64,000 nt of DNA from the NCBI GenBank assembly GCA_027490145.1, contig JAIXYQ010000009.1, forward strand, positions 62,001 through 126,000. The letters are read 5' to 3'. Below are positions 24,477-32,290 of the stretch, one piece after another (positions within the stretch are counted from its first letter, which is position 1; each line of letters opens with the position of its first letter). This DNA is from Planctomycetaceae bacterium (GTDB lineage: Bacteria; Planctomycetota; Phycisphaerae; Phycisphaerales; SM1A02). The position numbers were made by a program, and so were the translations under genes. The notes under the pieces are model-generated. The model worked only from the letters and a program-made list of their open reading frames with translations, made no database searches and had not been told where the DNA came from.

Positions 24477-24959
24477 ATGGCTTCCGACGGATCCGACGCA
24501 CTCGACCTTGGTCTTGCCGCCTCCGTGGCTGGGGTGGACCTGGCTGCCGGCAAGGTGCTCATCGTGGACGACAACCAGCAGAATCTCGAGCTGATCCAGG
24601 CGTACATGGAGTCGCTTCCGTGCCGCATCGAGGTCGCCGCCGATGGTGCCGAGGCCATGGCCTCGATCGCGCGCGAGCAGCCCGACCTGGTGCTGCTCGA
24701 CGTGATGATGCCGCGCATGTCCGGCTTCGAGGTCTGCCAGAAGCTCAAGGGCAACCCCTCCACGCGCGACATCGTGATCATCATGGTCACGGCGCTCCAC
24801 GAGGTCTCGGACATGGAGCGTGCGGTCGAGTGCGGCTGCGATGACTTCGTGAGCAAGCCCGTCAACAAGGTCGAGCTGCTGGCACGCGTGAAGGGCCTGC
24901 TGGCGCTTCGGCTGCTCAAGAAGCGCCTGGCCGACTACATGCGCGACCAGCGCGCCTGA
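24477..24959 (+). CDS. single-domain response regulator
   Basis: This 160-residue protein has a receiver domain: acidic pair Asp31-Asp32 in VLIVDDNQQN, phosphoacceptor Asp75 in LVLLDVMMPRMSGFE, Thr105 in VTALHE and Lys127 in VSKPVNK. An N-terminal extension of about 25 residues and a short C-terminal helix (LLKKRLADYMRDQRA) flank it; no output domain is present. No histidine kinase gene is near, so its partner is elsewhere. Confidence 0.9.
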   Translation: MASDGSDALDLGLAASVAGVDLAAGKVLIVDDNQQNLELIQAYMESLPCRIEVAADGAEAMASIAREQPDLVLLDVMMPRMSGFEVCQKLKGNPSTRDIVIIMVTALHEVSDMERAVECGCDDFVSKPVNKVELLARVKGLLALRLLKKRLADYMRDQRA

Positions 24960-24976
24960 CGCCAAGTGAAACCGAG

Positions 24977-25012
24977 CGGTCCGGATCCATCCGAGGGACC
25001 TCGGACGGACCG
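24977..25012. repeat. nested inverted repeats, possible terminator
   Basis: An outer stem (CGGTCCG with CGGACCG) encloses an inner stem (TCCGAG with CTCGGA, 4-base loop), with a 6-base bulge on one side. It lies 18 bases after the response regulator stop and ahead of a convergent gene. A further small hairpin (CCCGCC-AAGA-GGCGGG) is at 25035-25050. Confidence 0.5.
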
Positions 25013-25094
25013 ATGTTGCCCATCATGAGAGCGACCCGCCAAGAGGCGGGCCGCGGTGTGTCGTGTGGGCTCGGACCGGTCTGGCTCGCGCGCC

Positions 25095-25295
25095 TCAGGC
25101 GGCGATGCGCATGACGACCGGCGGGGTATCGCCCTCGCGGTGCCAGATGCTGTCGGCTCCGCGCGGCGTGGAGGCATGATGCAGGTGATCGAGGTACCGC
25201 CGCAGGTCATCGGCATCGAAGAGTTCGAGCCAATCGCGTCCGGCGCTCGGGTTCAGGCTGGTGATCTCGTCGATGAGGTGGTCCTTGTCGAGCAT
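25095..25295 (-). CDS. 66-residue protein of unknown function
   Basis: A short minus-strand gene starts at ATG 25295 with a near-perfect AGGAGG 5 bases upstream, one of the best ribosome-binding sites in the window. The product is acidic and helical (MLDKDHLIDEITSLNPSAG, then WLELFDADDLRRYLDHLHHA) and ends with PPVVMRIAA. It has no signal peptide or membrane segment. No family was recognised. It is placed after the POT transporter terminator, so it probably has its own promoter. Confidence 0.65.
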   Translation of the reverse strand: MLDKDHLIDEITSLNPSAGRDWLELFDADDLRRYLDHLHHASTPRGADSIWHREGDTPPVVMRIAA

Positions 25296-25347
25296 GGTGC
25301 CTCCTGTGGCGTGCAGGATGCATCGGCCGCGCAAAACGGCAGCGTTG

Positions 25348-25392
25348 AAAAATCGACGCGTTCCACCGTGATTCCGTCGCGACGGCGTCGAT
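25348..25392 (-). terminator. terminator downstream of the POT transporter gene
   Basis: On the minus strand an 8-bp stem (ATCGACGC with GCGTCGAT) encloses the palindrome CCGTCGCGACGG and is followed by a run of T. A further hairpin (TGGGTG...CACCCA) at 25396-25419 lies between it and the transporter stop. Confidence 0.65.
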
Positions 25393-25432
25393 CGATGGGT
25401 GCCCGCATGCGGCCACCCACTACAGGTTGTGG

Positions 25433-27079
25433 TCAGCCGCTGGCGGCCTCGGGATGGCTGGTGGCCGGGAGCACGTCGCGGTAGCGGTAGAAGCGGCTGG
25501 CGACCATGAAGACCAGCGTCGCGCCGAGCATCAGTGCCGTGAAGAACCAGTAGTAGCTCGCCCCGACCAGGGTGCTGTTGCCGTCGGCGTCCTGCGTGAA
25601 GCGGTTGACGAGCGCGGTCAGCACGTTGCCGGCCGAGACCGACAGCAGCCACAGGCTCATGACGATCGACTTCATCGACGCTGGTGCCTGCGTGTAGCTG
25701 AACTCGAGGCCGGTGATCGAGACCATGACCTCTGCTGCCGTGAGCACCAGGTAGGCCAGCAGCTGCCAAGCGATGCTCGGCCACTGCGCCTGCAGCGTCG
25801 AGCCATCGCTGGCGACCGCGAGCCCGCCCAGGGCGATCGCATCGGCGACCTTGCCGTCCCGCTCGGTGCCCGCCGCGGTCGTGCGCAGTGCCTCGAGCTC
25901 CGCGGCCGGTGCATTGCGTTCGACGTTCCGCAGGGCCTCGACCGTCTTGGCCAGGTCGATGCCCTCGGCCGCCACGAGCGGGGCGATCTTCGCGCGGAAC
26001 GCAGCCTGCTCGTCGTCGATCAGCCGCTGCGCATGGGCCGAGATCGCGAAGGCGGCCACCGTGAGCGCGAAGCCCATGCCGATCTTGCGCAGCGGCGTGA
26101 GCGTGATGAGCTTGCCCATGGCGGGGTACACGACGTATGCGAACAGCGGCACGTACACCAGGATCAGCAGGGGATTGACCGCCTGCACCTGGCTCTCGAG
26201 CCACTGGATGCCCATGAAGTTGCAGTCCATCTGGCCGGCCTGCAGCACCCAGGCGCTGCCGGTCTGGTCGTAGAGCGACCAGAAGACGGCCACGAACGCG
26301 TACACCATCACCAGCCGGAGGATGGCCGAACGACCTTCGGGTGCGGCGGCCTCACGGAGGAAGGCGAAGCCCTGCGGGGGGAGGTGCGCATAGCGCTTGC
26401 GGCCAAGCCAGAAGACGAAGGTGGCGATGGCCATGAGCACGCCGGGAACGCCGAAGGCCCAGCCCGGGCCGTGCGTCTTCAGCAGCCACGGAGTCAGGAG
26501 CGTGCTGAAGAACGAGCCGAAGTTGATGGAGAAGTAGAACCATCCGAAGACCCGGCTCATCAGGTGGCCATTGCGGCGACAGAACTGGTCGCCCACGTGG
26601 GCCGAGACGCAGGGCTTGATCCCGCCGGAACCGCAGGCGATCAGGAAGAGCCCGGCCATGAGCCAGCCGCGCGGATCCAACGAGGCCTGGAGCGCGGCCG
26701 ACGGCAGGTCGATGCAGGCCAGTGCCGCGTGCCCGAGGCAATACACCATCGACAGGATCATGATGGTCAGGTACTTGCCCAGCAGCGCATCGGCGATCAG
26801 CGCCCCGAGCACCGGGAAGAAGTAGGCACTGGCCACGAACCAGGCGACCCACTCCGTCGCCTCGGTACGGGTCATGTAGTCGGGCGTTCCCGTCGCACTG
26901 AGCATGTACTGCGTCATGAAGACCGCGAGGATGGTCTTCATGCCGTAGAAGCTGAAGCGCTCCGCGGCTTCGTTTCCGATGATGAAGGGGATGCCCGGCG
27001 GCATCCGGTCCGTGTCGAGTGGGGCGGTTCGGAAGGCGCCGGGGGCGGCCGACGCGGGTCGATTCGACAGGCTCGTCAT
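25433..27079 (-). CDS. POT-family (proton-coupled peptide) transporter
   Basis: This 548-residue membrane protein has many hydrophobic helices and the POT signature ExxER(F/Y) at its start, GNEAAERFSFYGMKTILAVF. GSGGIKPCVSAHVGDQF and FYFSINFGSF match the second conserved family block. It probably takes up di- and tripeptides with protons. A hydrophilic insert of about 100 residues (residues about 320-420) lies between helices in the C-terminal half. A TACGCT box stands 6 bases before the ATG. It is transcribed alone and ended by the hairpins at 25348-25419. Confidence 0.87.
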   Translation of the reverse strand: MTSLSNRPASAAPGAFRTAPLDTDRMPPGIPFIIGNEAAERFSFYGMKTILAVFMTQYMLSATGTPDYMTRTEATEWVAWFVASAYFFPVLGALIADALLGKYLTIMILSMVYCLGHAALACIDLPSAALQASLDPRGWLMAGLFLIACGSGGIKPCVSAHVGDQFCRRNGHLMSRVFGWFYFSINFGSFFSTLLTPWLLKTHGPGWAFGVPGVLMAIATFVFWLGRKRYAHLPPQGFAFLREAAAPEGRSAILRLVMVYAFVAVFWSLYDQTGSAWVLQAGQMDCNFMGIQWLESQVQAVNPLLILVYVPLFAYVVYPAMGKLITLTPLRKIGMGFALTVAAFAISAHAQRLIDDEQAAFRAKIAPLVAAEGIDLAKTVEALRNVERNAPAAELEALRTTAAGTERDGKVADAIALGGLAVASDGSTLQAQWPSIAWQLLAYLVLTAAEVMVSITGLEFSYTQAPASMKSIVMSLWLLSVSAGNVLTALVNRFTQDADGNSTLVGASYYWFFTALMLGATLVFMVASRFYRYRDVLPATSHPEAASG

Positions 27080-27085
27080 TCCCGC

Positions 27086-27091
27086 AGCGTA
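27086..27091 (-). promoter_or_regulatory. TANNNT box for the POT transporter gene
   Basis: On the minus strand TACGCT stands 6 bases before ATG 27079, predicting a leaderless mRNA. Confidence 0.5.
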
Positions 27092-27097
27092 GCGGGA

Positions 27098-27715
27098 TCA
27101 GTCCCCGGTATGGGTGGCAGCGAGCTCGACGCCCGCGGGCAGGCCATGGCCTGCATCGACCCATCGGATCGCGCCCAGTGCGTTCGTGACGCGCTGCGTG
27201 GCGGCACGGCGCATGCGACGGGCCTGGCCCTCGTTGCGATCGACCGAGAAGGTGCCGAGCAGTTCCGCGGGAGTGAGTCGATCGACGAAGCCCTTCGTGC
27301 GGGCAATCAGCCGCAGGTCGGAGCCCTCGACCTCGAGGGTCATGGATCCCGCTTCAGGGCTGCCCGAGACCGCCGCGAACCCACCGCCACCGTAGAGCCC
27401 TGCTTCGCCTGCGCTCAGCACCAGGAGCCGCAAGGACACATTGGTGCTCGTGGGATCGATGGCCGTCCGTCCAGGCAGGGGATTCCAGAGGAACCCGACG
27501 TGCAGCACCTGTCCGCTCACGGGGCCATCGGCCTCAAGGTGGGAGGGATCGATGTCCGTCAGGATGATGGATGCACCGGCTTCCTCGATGCTGAAGCCCG
27601 TTGCCACGGGCGAGAGTCCGAGGACCTCGCGGGCATCGCCGCGACGCGTGATCTCGATGGGGGCCGCGGTGTCGCACCCGGCGGCCAGCAGCGCCAACCA
27701 CGCGATGCGCCTCAT
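27098..27715 (-). CDS. predicted lipoprotein of unknown function
   Basis: The 205-residue protein starts MRRIAWLALLAAGC, a short signal with a lipobox and Cys14 as lipidation site. The remainder is beta-rich (SIILTDIDPSHLEADGPVSG; NVSLRLLVLSAGEAGLYGGGG) without a recognised domain. Its ATG overlaps the stop of the amidohydrolase gene (ATGA), making it last in the dxs-amidohydrolase-lipoprotein operon. Confidence 0.7.
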   Translation of the reverse strand: MRRIAWLALLAAGCDTAAPIEITRRGDAREVLGLSPVATGFSIEEAGASIILTDIDPSHLEADGPVSGQVLHVGFLWNPLPGRTAIDPTSTNVSLRLLVLSAGEAGLYGGGGFAAVSGSPEAGSMTLEVEGSDLRLIARTKGFVDRLTPAELLGTFSVDRNEGQARRMRRAATQRVTNALGAIRWVDAGHGLPAGVELAATHTGD

Positions 27716-28623
27716 CGCGCTGCTCCGGGGGTCCGCCCGAGGAAGCCGAAACGCGCGTCGGCCGGACGCCGGATGAGCGACGAAGGTTCGGGGATGCCGA
27801 GTGCGCCGTAGGCATCGCGCTCGACGATGTCACGCAGCATGGCCCGCTGGATGCGCGGCAGTGGCGTGGCCAAGGCGAAGGAGCCCAGTCCGTACACCGC
27901 TTCGGCGGCGGCCTTTGGATTGACGTTCGGCCAACCCGACGCGAACAGCACCCGGTTGGCCACGCCGTGCTGCGCCGCACAGAGCATGGCGTTGTAGAGC
28001 GCCCACGGCTGCGCGACGATGGCGCTGGTGTCGGTCCAGGCGTTCTCGAAGGCGGTCAGCATGGCGATGCACTCGTCGATCCATGGCCAGCCCATGCCGG
28101 AGAAGACGACCTTCAACCGCGGCAGCTCACGCATGGTGTCGGTCCATGCCGTGGGACGGTCGTGACCGATGGCTGCGTTGCGCGTGTACGGCGCGGGACG
28201 GCTCACGAAGACGGGCAGGCCATCCGCTGCACACTGATCGAACAACCGCATGGCCGCCGCATCCGTGGGCAGGAAGCCCTGCATCGATGGACTCACACAG
28301 ATTCCGAACAACCCGAGGTCCGTGCACCGCCGGAACTCGTCCCAGGCATCGGCGCTGGTCGGATCGATCCCGGCGACTCCCACGTAACGACCATTGCCCT
28401 GACGGACGGCGTCGATCACCGCATCGTTGGGAATGTTCGCCCCGACGCGGTCGGAGCGGAAACCGTGGATGATCGCCCCGGCCAGGGGTTCCGTGGCGCG
28501 TTCAAGCGCAGCCGGCGACGCGTCCACGGGCAGGGACCCGGAGAGCTTCCTGACGGCAGGCGACAGTTCGATGCCAAGATGGTCGAGACCGGGCCACGTG
28601 CGCGTGTGCGCGTCGATGATCAT
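27712..28623 (-). CDS. amidohydrolase-2-type TIM-barrel protein
   Basis: The 303-residue product begins MIIDAHTRTWPG. Families of this fold usually show HxH at this point; here the second His is replaced (AHTRT), so the metal site looks altered. Later segments GLPVFVSRPAPY, LKVVFSGMGWPWIDECIAML and RVLFASGWPNVNP follow the amidohydrolase-2 pattern, with typical metal ligands partly missing. Its activity is therefore doubtful. It overlaps dxs by ATGA and the lipoprotein gene by ATGA, so expression is coupled. Confidence 0.7.
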   Translation of the reverse strand: MIIDAHTRTWPGLDHLGIELSPAVRKLSGSLPVDASPAALERATEPLAGAIIHGFRSDRVGANIPNDAVIDAVRQGNGRYVGVAGIDPTSADAWDEFRRCTDLGLFGICVSPSMQGFLPTDAAAMRLFDQCAADGLPVFVSRPAPYTRNAAIGHDRPTAWTDTMRELPRLKVVFSGMGWPWIDECIAMLTAFENAWTDTSAIVAQPWALYNAMLCAAQHGVANRVLFASGWPNVNPKAAAEAVYGLGSFALATPLPRIQRAMLRDIVERDAYGALGIPEPSSLIRRPADARFGFLGRTPGAAR

Positions 28624-30620
28624 CGCGGAGCGATTGTACGGACCGTCGTGCCCGCCTGCGCATGGCTGCCGGTGGGTTCTGACCTGCGCGGGGCACCGCA
28701 GCCGAACGAGTCGATCAGGCTGCGGACCGTCCGGGCGATGCTCGCGCTGTCGATGCCGGCGTCGGCCATCTGTTCGGCGCGCTCGCCGTGGCCGATCCAG
28801 GCGTCCGGAAGCCCCATGCGCACGATGCGCGAGGTATCCAAGCCCATCTCGTTGCAGGCCTCGAGCACGCACGAGCCGAATCCGCCGCGCACCGAGTGGT
28901 CCTCGATCGTCACGATCGGGGTACCGGCCTGGATCAGGCGGCGCAGCAGGCCGGCATCCACGGGCTTGGCGAATCGGGCGTCGTAGACGGCCACGCGGTA
29001 CTCGGGCAGCATCGGGAGCGCGTCGAGGGCATCGAAGGCCACGGTGCCGTAGGCGATGATCGCCACGTCGGCGCCGGCCGGTTCCACCAACGGGCGCGCC
29101 ACGCCGAGCTGGAAGGCCGGGCATGGCTGGTCGGCCAAGCGGGTGTCGACGTTCGCGCGCGGGTAGCGCATGGCCGAAAGGCCTTGCTCATAGCCGGCCA
29201 TGAACTCGATCGCGGCCTTCATGCTGGGCTCGTCGATGGGTGCCAGCAGCGCGGCCTTGGGAAGCGTGGCCAGCAGCGAGACGTCGCAGAAGCCGTGGTG
29301 CACCGCGCCGTCGCCGCCGACCAAGCCGGCGCGGTCAAGGCAGAGGCGCACGGCCAGGCCCTGCAGCGCGACTTCCTGGAACGCCTGGTCGTAGGCGCGC
29401 TGCAGGAAGGTGCTGTAGACCGCGAAGAACGGCTTCCAACCGGTCTTGGCCAGGCCCGCCATCATGTCGAGTGCGTGGCTCTCGCAGATGCCGGTGTCCC
29501 AGGTGCGTTCAGGGAACTTGGCAAGGGGCTTCGAGATCCCCGTTCCATCGGGCATCGCGGCGGTTGCCGCGCAGACCTTCGGATCCCGCGCCATCAGGTC
29601 GACCATCGCCTCGCCGAACGCCGCGGTGAAGGAACGGCCACCCTTCTTGATCTCCACGCGGCATCCCTCGTTCTCCAGATCGCCCTCGGCGACCGTGAAG
29701 GGGCTGGGTGAGTGGAAGGTGCAGGAATCCTGTTCCGCAAAGCGGAAGCCCTTGCCCTTGACGGTCTTCACGTGCAGCACGATCGGGCGGTCGGTGTGCT
29801 TGGCTTCGTTCAGGAACTCGATGAGCGTGGGCAGGTCATGACCATCGATGGGGCCGACGGTGAGCAGGCCGAAGTGCTCGAACCACGCGTCGTCGCTGAG
29901 GAAGCTCTTGCTGCTCTCGCCCATGCGGTGGTAGAGGTCGCGCGCCAGCCGGCCGCCGGGGATGTTCTCGGTGAGCTGCTTGGCGGCCTTCTTGAACTCG
30001 CCGTAGGTGTGCGACAGGCGCACGCGATCGAAGTACTGCGCCACCGCACCCTGCGGCTTGGCGATGCTCATGCCGTTGTCGTTGAGGATCACCAGGAACT
30101 GCCGGTGCAGCGTGCCGGCACCGTTGAGCCCCTCCATCGCGAGGCCGTTGACGATCGATGCATCACCGATGACGGTCACGACGCGCCGACCCGAGGGCTG
30201 TTCGTGCGACCATCCCTCGCCGTTGAGCGAGTCGCCCCGGGCCATGCCCACCGCCGTGCTGATCGCGGTGCCGGCGTGCCCGACGCTGAAGAGGTCATAG
30301 GGGCTCTCGACCGGCGCGGGGAACCCCGCCATCCCGCCGCGTTGACGGAGCTTGGGGAGCAGGTGCTGGCGGCCCGTGAGCAACTTGTGCGTGTAGCACT
30401 GGTGCCCGACGTCGAACAGCAGTCGGTCATGCCCGAAGTCGAACACGTAGTGCATCGCGACGGTCAGTTCGACCACGCCGAGGTTGGGCGCAAGGTGGCC
30501 GCCGCTGCGGGAGACCTGGTCGCAGATGGCCGCGCGGATCTCGCTGCACAGCTCCTGGAGCTGCGCGATGCTGAGGCGTCGAAGGTCGGCCGGGGATTGG
30601 ATGGTCGGCAGGTGGGCCAT
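28620..30620 (-). CDS. dxs: 1-deoxy-D-xylulose-5-phosphate synthase-like enzyme
   Basis: This 666-residue transketolase-family protein makes DXP from pyruvate and glyceraldehyde 3-phosphate in the MEP isoprenoid pathway. SRSGGHLAPNLGVVELTVAMHYVF and FDVGHQCYTHKLLTGR match Dxs. The ThDP motif reads GDAS (residues 152-155) and not the standard GDGA, with NDNGMS at 180-185. The second half has DRAGLVGGDGAVHHG. ATG 30620 was chosen; a TAGACT box lies 23 bases upstream of it (30644-30649), and the in-frame TTG there is unlikely. It is first in its operon. Confidence 0.9.
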   Translation of the reverse strand: MAHLPTIQSPADLRRLSIAQLQELCSEIRAAICDQVSRSGGHLAPNLGVVELTVAMHYVFDFGHDRLLFDVGHQCYTHKLLTGRQHLLPKLRQRGGMAGFPAPVESPYDLFSVGHAGTAISTAVGMARGDSLNGEGWSHEQPSGRRVVTVIGDASIVNGLAMEGLNGAGTLHRQFLVILNDNGMSIAKPQGAVAQYFDRVRLSHTYGEFKKAAKQLTENIPGGRLARDLYHRMGESSKSFLSDDAWFEHFGLLTVGPIDGHDLPTLIEFLNEAKHTDRPIVLHVKTVKGKGFRFAEQDSCTFHSPSPFTVAEGDLENEGCRVEIKKGGRSFTAAFGEAMVDLMARDPKVCAATAAMPDGTGISKPLAKFPERTWDTGICESHALDMMAGLAKTGWKPFFAVYSTFLQRAYDQAFQEVALQGLAVRLCLDRAGLVGGDGAVHHGFCDVSLLATLPKAALLAPIDEPSMKAAIEFMAGYEQGLSAMRYPRANVDTRLADQPCPAFQLGVARPLVEPAGADVAIIAYGTVAFDALDALPMLPEYRVAVYDARFAKPVDAGLLRRLIQAGTPIVTIEDHSVRGGFGSCVLEACNEMGLDTSRIVRMGLPDAWIGHGERAEQMADAGIDSASIARTVRSLIDSFGCGAPRRSEPTGSHAQAGTTVRTIAPR

Positions 30621-30705
30621 GGGCGGTTCTCGGGAGGCGGACAAGTCTAGTCGGCTTCGAGGCTTGGGCGTCGCTGGATTGGCCCGGGTGGCGCGATTCC
30701 CGCGC

Positions 30706-31584
30706 TCAGCGGGTGCGCCCTGCCAGGTAGTCGGTCAGGCGTCCCAGCGGTTCCCCGGCCGGACCCAGCGGTTCGAGCGTCGCGAGCGCTTCGTGCCGCA
30801 GTCGCTCGATCTCGCTGCGGGTGCGCTCGAGGCCGTGCACGATCGGATAGGTGAGCTTGCCGGCCTCGCGGTCCTTGCCGACGGCCTTGCCGGCGTGCTC
30901 GGCGGTCTGGGTCTCGTCGATCAGGTCATCCACGGCCTGGAACATGATCCCGTTCAGCGTCCCCCAGTGCGTGAGTCGGCCCAGCATCTGTTCCGAAGCA
31001 CCTGCACTCAGCGCGCCCATCCTGCAGGAGCAGACCAGGAGCGCACCGGTCTTGTTGGCGTGGATCCGCTCGAGCCGATCCACCGCGGTCATGTCGGCGG
31101 GGAAGCCCCCGAGCGTGTCGTGAACCTGGCCGGTGATCATCGCGTTGGTGGCGCGGCTGAGTTCCATCACGATGCGGAGCGCACCGCATGGTGACGCCGA
31201 GGCGGCCTGGAACGCCAAGGCAAGGAGCGCGTCGCCTGCCAGGATCGCCATCGCCTCGCCCATCGCCCGGTGGAGCGTGGGGCGCCCACGCCGGAGGTCG
31301 TCGTTGTCGAGGGCTGGAAGGTCGTCGTGCACCAGGCTGAAGGCGTGGACCATCTCGATCGCGGCGGCGGCATCGAGGGCATCCTCGATGGATCCACCCG
31401 CGGCCCGGGCACACGCCAGCACGAGGGTGGGGCGAAGGCGCTTGCCGCCCCCCAGGAGCGCGTACTCCACGGCACCGCGCAGGTTGGGTGCATAGTCCGC
31501 ATGGGCCACGTGGTGGGCGAGGCGCGCTTCGATGGCGGCAAGGTCCGCCTGGTCAAACACATCCGGCTGCGTCGTCATGGTCAC
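30706..31584 (-). CDS. ispA: (2E,6E)-farnesyl/geranylgeranyl diphosphate synthase
   Basis: This 292-residue trans-prenyltransferase has both Asp-rich motifs: DDLPALDNDDLRRGRPT (first, with DDxxxxD) and QAVDDLIDETQTAE (second), plus GGGKRLRP and KTGALL. It condenses isopentenyl diphosphate with allylic diphosphates; chain length cannot be read with certainty, though the type resembles IspA. The start was set at GTG 31584 because TACACT stands exactly 6 bases before it; ATG 31578 is two codons downstream. It sits upstream of dxs on the same strand, 86 bases apart. Confidence 0.9.
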   Translation of the reverse strand: MTMTTQPDVFDQADLAAIEARLAHHVAHADYAPNLRGAVEYALLGGGKRLRPTLVLACARAAGGSIEDALDAAAAIEMVHAFSLVHDDLPALDNDDLRRGRPTLHRAMGEAMAILAGDALLALAFQAASASPCGALRIVMELSRATNAMITGQVHDTLGGFPADMTAVDRLERIHANKTGALLVCSCRMGALSAGASEQMLGRLTHWGTLNGIMFQAVDDLIDETQTAEHAGKAVGKDREAGKLTYPIVHGLERTRSEIERLRHEALATLEPLGPAGEPLGRLTDYLAGRTR

Positions 31585-31590
31585 TCGGCG

Positions 31591-31596
31591 AGTGTA
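31591..31596 (-). promoter_or_regulatory. TANNNT box for ispA
   Basis: On the minus strand TACACT stands 6 bases before GTG 31584 and decides that start. The opposite promoter (TATGAT, 31612-31617) is 15 bases away. Confidence 0.5.
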
Positions 31597-31611
31597 ACGC
31601 GACCGTGTCCC

Positions 31612-31617
31612 TATGAT
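31612..31617 (+). promoter_or_regulatory. -10 box for the ExbB/MotA-like gene
   Basis: TATGAT is a good -10 match 10 bases before ATG 31628. It makes the earlier in-frame ATGs at 31613 and 31616, which lie inside it, unlikely starts. Confidence 0.45.
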
Positions 31618-31627
31618 GCCTCGCTCC

Positions 31628-32290
31628 ATGGGACCTGCTGCGCACTTCCTGAAGTTCATGAATCACGGTGGCTTCGTCATGTGGCCGCTGCTCCTGCTGA
31701 GCATCATCAGCGTCACCGCCACGGTCGAGCGCACGCTCTTCTGGATCAGGCTGCACGGTCGGCGTGGCGTGCGCGAGTACGACGCCGTCGTGACGCGCCT
31801 GCGCAACGCCGACGAGGACGGGGTCCGCACGATGGACAGGGCGGGTGACAACCTGTACGCCGACGTGGCTGGCGGGCTGCTCGACGAAGGAACCGACGAC
31901 GCGCATGCGCTTGCGGTGGTCGAGAACCAGCGCCCGCGGCTGGAGCGCTTCAGCGTGCTGATGAGCGCCATCATCACGGGGGCGCCGATGTTCGGCATCC
32001 TCGGGACGGTGCTCGGCATCATCGACAGCTTCGGCGTGCTCGGCGGCGAGGACACGCTCGCGGATCCGCGCTTGGTCAGCAACGGCATCTCCGAGGCCTT
32101 GATCGCCACGGCCACCGGGCTGGTCGTCGCGCTCATCACGCTCTTCCCCTACATGGCGTTCAAGGCGCAATCCGATCGCGCCATGGGCCGACTCGAGGCG
32201 CTGATCGCAGCCGCCAAGACGGGCTTCCCCACGCGGCGGGCGCGCTCCGCCCGGCCAACCGAGGCTCCCTCGCAGGCCTTCAGCGCATGA
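31628..32290 (+). CDS. MotA/TolQ/ExbB proton-channel family protein
   Basis: About 220 residues carry three hydrophobic helices: the first at FVMWPLLLLSIISVTATVE, then two near residues 120-190 with TGAPMFGILGTVLGIIDSF and SNGISEALIATATGLVVAL. This is the TolQ/ExbB signature. Such proteins form the proton-driven stator together with an ExbD/TolR partner. No ExbD-like gene follows, which is unusual. The C-terminal tail is basic and Ala/Pro-rich. Its stop overlaps the next start (ATGA). Confidence 0.85.
   Translation: MGPAAHFLKFMNHGGFVMWPLLLLSIISVTATVERTLFWIRLHGRRGVREYDAVVTRLRNADEDGVRTMDRAGDNLYADVAGGLLDEGTDDAHALAVVENQRPRLERFSVLMSAIITGAPMFGILGTVLGIIDSFGVLGGEDTLADPRLVSNGISEALIATATGLVVALITLFPYMAFKAQSDRAMGRLEALIAAAKTGFPTRRARSARPTEAPSQAFSA

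Noticed and set aside
21456..24965. Very long open frame (about 1169 codons) on the minus strand opposite the FAD/Fe-S dehydrogenase
   Set aside because: It is antisense to a well-supported gene and its product is a low-complexity mix of Arg, His, Asp and Gly typical of GC-rich shadows; no motif was seen.
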